In this document: positions 60,626 through 64,000 of the stretch, piece by piece
Numbering within the stretch: position 1 is the stretch's first letter
Layout: each line of letters begins with the position of its first letter
DNA from: Monosporascus cannonballus
Taxonomy: Eukaryota > Ascomycota > Sordariomycetes > Xylariales
Assembly: GCA_004154925.1 (NCBI GenBank)
Contig: QJNS01000729.1
Coordinates: 1-64,000, forward strand
Length of the DNA: 64,000 bases
Reading direction: 5' to 3'
The notes under the pieces: model-generated
The model's database searches: none
The model's input: only the letters and a program-made list of their open reading frames with translations
What the model was told of the DNA's origin: nothing
Program-made: the position numbers and the translations under genes

Positions 60626-61260
60626 GACGTTATATATAATTAAAAATTATATTATTTTAAATATAAACTTTTTAAAATAAAAACAATATGAATAATTCAT
60701 AATACGAAATATTAAAATATTAAGATATTTTATATAATATAATATTAAAATAATATTTGACATATTTTTAAGGTTTTTCATTACATTAATATTAATCTTT
60801 AATATATGTGTATGTCTTAATTAATTATATATATATAGTTTTCAATATTTAATATATAATTATAATTAAATTTAAATAATATATTTATAAAGTTTTTAAT
60901 TTAGTAAAATATATTATTTGTATAATTATAACCTTTAATAATATTAATATTATTTTAAATTATATTATAATGTATTATTACATAAAAATAGGTTTCTAAT
61001 TATATTTTAAATATATATATTTATATAAAATATGTAAAATATATTATAATATATACCTTAATTATATAATTTAATTTAAAATTCCTTTATAAATATATTT
61101 ATTACATTAAACCATTTACTTAAAACATAATGCATTTAATATAATGTTTAAATTATCCTTTAATTATTAATATATTTTAAATTCTTAAAAATATTAGATA
61201 AATATTTATTATTAAAATTATAAATATAATAATAATATAATTAATAATTTATATAACGTA
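60626..61260. other. AT-rich spacer between the two Fot1-type copies
   Basis: Extremely AT-rich, no feature recognised. Confidence 0.6.
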
Positions 61261-63090
61261 CTATATACGTTCGCGATTTCAACAAACTTGCAATTCGTTT
61301 TTTAATAAGTCGTAATACCAAATTTAAATAAATTCATTATAATATATTAAATTAATTCAAATTAATCGGATTCTTTATTACTGGTCGCCTTTATATCCTT
61401 TTCGCAAATATGCGCATTATATTTCGGCTTGTCGTAGACGCCATATTTCCGTTTTTTTGCCTAAGCCCTTTTGCGACAATTACTTTTAGCCGTTATTAAT
61501 TACGATTATTTATTATTACATTTTTTATAAGTATAAAAATTTAGTCTTCCTTTATATTAAATATTTTTGAAGCCATTTATATTTAATTTTTCGGCGTTTA
61601 TTAAGGATATAATTCGTTTTGCGCAAATAACCGGGTTTTTTCTTTTAAAAAGCAATTTTATATAAAAATATTACTTTATTTTTATTAAAAAATTAATCGA
61701 TTTAACCGTTTTTATTAACAAGTTACCTTAATAATTTCTAATTTTTCTTTGTAAATATCGTTCTCGTCGAATCGCTTTAATAATATTTTTACGGATTTTT
61801 ATAGATGGGAAAATAACAGAATTAATAGAAATAAGCGGCGAAATAATCGGTATAAATATAACTGGAATTTCTAATTCGAAAAAAACGCGATAAGAATCGA
61901 ATAAAACATATTCCGCTTTTGCGAATCCGGATTTAATATTATCGGTTGTTATAATAACTTTAAACGCGTTAGAGAAGCCGGCAATAAAATCTTCTTTAGC
62001 AATATGGGTAACGTGCTGCCGTATAAAACTTTCGATATAAAACGAATACGCGCGTTTTAATACGGAAAAACATAATAGGTCGAAAAGTTAAAGCCGATAA
62101 AAAAATGGGCAGATATATAAAACGTAATAATGCTGTTATTGGCGTAATAATTTTCGAATCCGATTAAATAATAACTTTTATAACCGTCGAGAGCAAAAAG
62201 ACGTTTCAAATTTTTGGCATACGTTTTAATATATTTATCTAAATATTTAATTTATTTTAAATTTAGTTTATTTATTTTTAAGCTATTTTAGCTTATAATA
62301 TATTTTTATTTTGGCAAAAATAAAGTATCAGCGAATTAATAAAAAAAGTGGTTTTTCTTAATAAAGATCATAAATGGAAATAAAGCCCAGCTTTAAAAAT
62401 TAACGGCTTATATTACCGTAAACTAATCTCGATTTCCTTACTGGGCTTATCGAATTTTTTACGCCTTTTAGCCCTAATAATAACTATGTTTACTATTATA
62501 AAAAACCTTATTAAAAATTCCGTTTCGTCGAAATTATAAATATCTTTTTTTACGATATCGTATTTTGTAATTATAATCCGAATAAGTTTAAACTATTTCC
62601 GAAATATTTCTAAATTTTTATAAAAAACTTTTTAATAATTTATTTTTCGATTTAAACGTATTTTGAATTTTTTTACCGTTTACTAAAATTAGATGTCTAA
62701 TTAACCACGATATATCCCGTAACGCGTTGTATAAATAACAAATTCGCTATATCTTTAACATATTAACGCCGGACAGAAAACGTACGCGTATTTAGGTTAA
62801 GGATCTGTTCGACAATGGATTTTTTTTCCATCGGCGTCAGTTTTCGTAAATTAGAGATAATATTGGCTCGGGCGCGTTTATCGTGGTATTGGGCTTTTAA
62901 GGTGGTTTTAACGATATTATATATGATATTAAGTTTTTTACAACTAAGTTTCGAAATACATTTTTTCGCCTAAACCGCTAATTTCATGCTAGTTTTTTTT
63001 ATGAAATATTCCATATTATTGGTATTAAATAATATATATTTAAAGTTGGTAATTACAATATGAATAAAAAATCAGTCGCGAGCTTATATA
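61261..63090 (-). mobile_element. Fot1/pogo-type transposon copy 2, RIP-decayed
   Basis: Same orientation and order as copy 1, about 1.83 kb. The left end reads CTATATACGTTCGCGATTTC, followed by ACTTGCAATTCGTTTTTTAA, matching copy 1. The right end (AGTCGCGAGCTTATATAGG) is shorter and only partly complementary, so the right inverted repeat is damaged. The transposase frame shows LFALDGYKSYYLIGFENYY at about 62,200-62,145, corresponding to the catalytic Asp region of copy 1. Some segments of copy 2 are better kept than in copy 1 and vice versa, as expected from independent RIP of two copies. Confidence 0.8.
61400..62950 (-). pseudogene. DDE transposase relic of Fot1/pogo copy 2
   Basis: Collinear with copy 1 throughout: GCCTAAGCCCTTTTGCGACA at about 61,460 corresponds to GCTAAGCCCTTTTGCAATA at 58,983, and GGGCGCGTTTATCGTGGTA at about 62,868 corresponds to GGGCGCGTTTACCGTTGTA at 60,388. 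Interrupted by stops; inactive. Confidence 0.75.
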
Positions 63091-64000
63091 GGATATTATA
63101 ATAAATATTATATTTAATATTTTAGAATGCCACAATTGATTTATAATATTTATTTTTAAAATATATTATATTATTATTCTTATAACCGGATTTTGAAGTT
63201 AACTATTAATGTTTTATAAATATCTTATTTTTTAATTAATGTCGACTTAAATGGCTAATATATTTAATTAACGGCAAATTTCGATTTTAATAAATCTTAT
63301 ATCTGCTAGCTAATTTGATAAAGCCCAAAAATTAAGCTTTAAATAGTAAATCTTAAAAATAAACCTTTAAGATAAACTTTTAATATCTATAAAAAGCTTT
63401 ACAAACTTTTGCCCTTTTTACGGCTTTAATATCAAATATTAACTACTAAAAAAGTTAAAAACTTTAATCTTAATCATTTTATGATAACTTTTTAACTTAT
63501 TATCAATTAAAACATTATATTAAAAATTTCCGAATATATAATGTCAGTAATTCGTTTTATTGAAGTCCTTTGTATATTATATTATGTATAACCAAAAACT
63601 TTATAAAATTATAAAGCAAACACAAATAGTGAACAATTTAGCCAATTTAAAACTTTATCTTAAAAAATCAATAACGTTTTTTAATGTTTAAATACGATTT
63701 AATAGACGACAATAACGGCAATCGATTTTTATAAAAACTTACGCCAAATAATATTGAAATTATAGAGATATTATTAGCGAAATTAAAATAGAAAAATAAT
63801 AATGAACTTAAGAATTTCGATATTTAATTTTAAAATGAATGAACCTAGATGATTACGAATATTAAGTTGCTCGGCCGTTTTAACGTCAAAAAATCTTTAA
63901 AACTCGGATAAAAATCGACGTTGATAAAAGCGGGACAGAGTCGCCAAAAAGTATTAAAAAAACAACCAGTTTAATAAAGTCTAGAAATTAGGCTAATAAT
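63091..64000. other. AT-rich DNA to the window end
   Basis: No gene recognised. The last 150 bp (from about 63,850) are less AT-rich (CTCGGCCGTTTTAACGTC, GCGGGACAGAGTCGCC) and may be the start of a further decayed element that continues beyond the window. Confidence 0.5.

Noticed and set aside
1..64000. Mitochondrial origin of the AT-rich sequence
   Set aside because: LTR retrotransposons, RIP-type decay, spliceosomal introns and a nuclear-type tRNA with intragenic promoter boxes show nuclear DNA.
1..64000. CRISPR arrays, bacterial operons or rRNA genes
   Set aside because: No regularly spaced repeat-spacer pattern, no ribosome-binding-site-led gene runs and no rRNA signature were seen.

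Overview
This window looks like nuclear DNA of a filamentous ascomycete (Pezizomycotina) with an AT-isochore, 'two-speed' genome. About 57 kb is very AT-rich and filled with transposon relics decayed in the manner of repeat-induced point mutation (RIP): coding frames persist over long distances but are cut by TAA/TAG, His and Cys codons have become Tyr (CAC/CAT/TGT to TAC/TAT), and CpG survives while CpA/TpG is scarce. A fungal identity is also supported by two short spliceosomal introns (53 and 56 nt, one with a CTAAC branch site), an intron-bearing nuclear tRNA, and Ty3/gypsy and Tc1/Fot1-type elements. I name no species.

Layout. 1-0.12 kb: (TAA)n. 0.6-1.74 kb: minus-strand Tc1/mariner relic. 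1.75-7.34 kb: minus-strand Ty3/gypsy element (A) with one LTR kept. 7.3-14.5 kb: unassigned AT-rich DNA with two GC-richer patches. 14.5-16.3 kb: internally deleted gypsy fragment (D). 16.4-19.2 kb: 5' half of a plus-strand gypsy element (E). 19.96-20.72 kb: small element with inverted ends. 20.88-33.92 kb: a nested pair. Gypsy element B (plus) carries a complete second gypsy element C (minus, 27,203-33,674) inside its 3' LTR, with a 5-bp target duplication still readable.

34-40.5 kb is a GC-normal island. It holds a 124-bp solo LTR with a perfect 5-bp target duplication, a 586-bp element with 97-bp terminal inverted repeats, one clearly intact protein gene (a secreted SGNH/GDSL esterase, three exons, 466 aa), a cluster of GGCTACGG-type imperfect repeats, and a tRNA-Lys(UUU) gene with a canonical 11-nt intron plus a puzzling 51-nt extra insertion.

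43.4-46.9 kb holds the most interesting find: a RIP-decayed endogenous CRESS-DNA (geminivirus/genomovirus-like) viral element. A plus-strand Rep relic keeps one reading frame through rolling-circle motifs I, II, the GRS-like segment and III. A convergent 405-codon minus-strand frame with a basic, Tyr/Arg-rich start is a capsid candidate. The flanks carry a TATA box, repeated CACCAA boxes and a TAATATTAG nonamer, as if a circular genome had been opened near its origin.

47-58.8 kb is nearly featureless AT-rich DNA. 58.8-63.1 kb contains two same-strand Fot1/pogo-type transposons, both RIP-decayed. The only genes I would expect to work are the esterase and possibly the tRNA. All boundaries and family calls come from reading the sequence by eye; no alignment or search was run.
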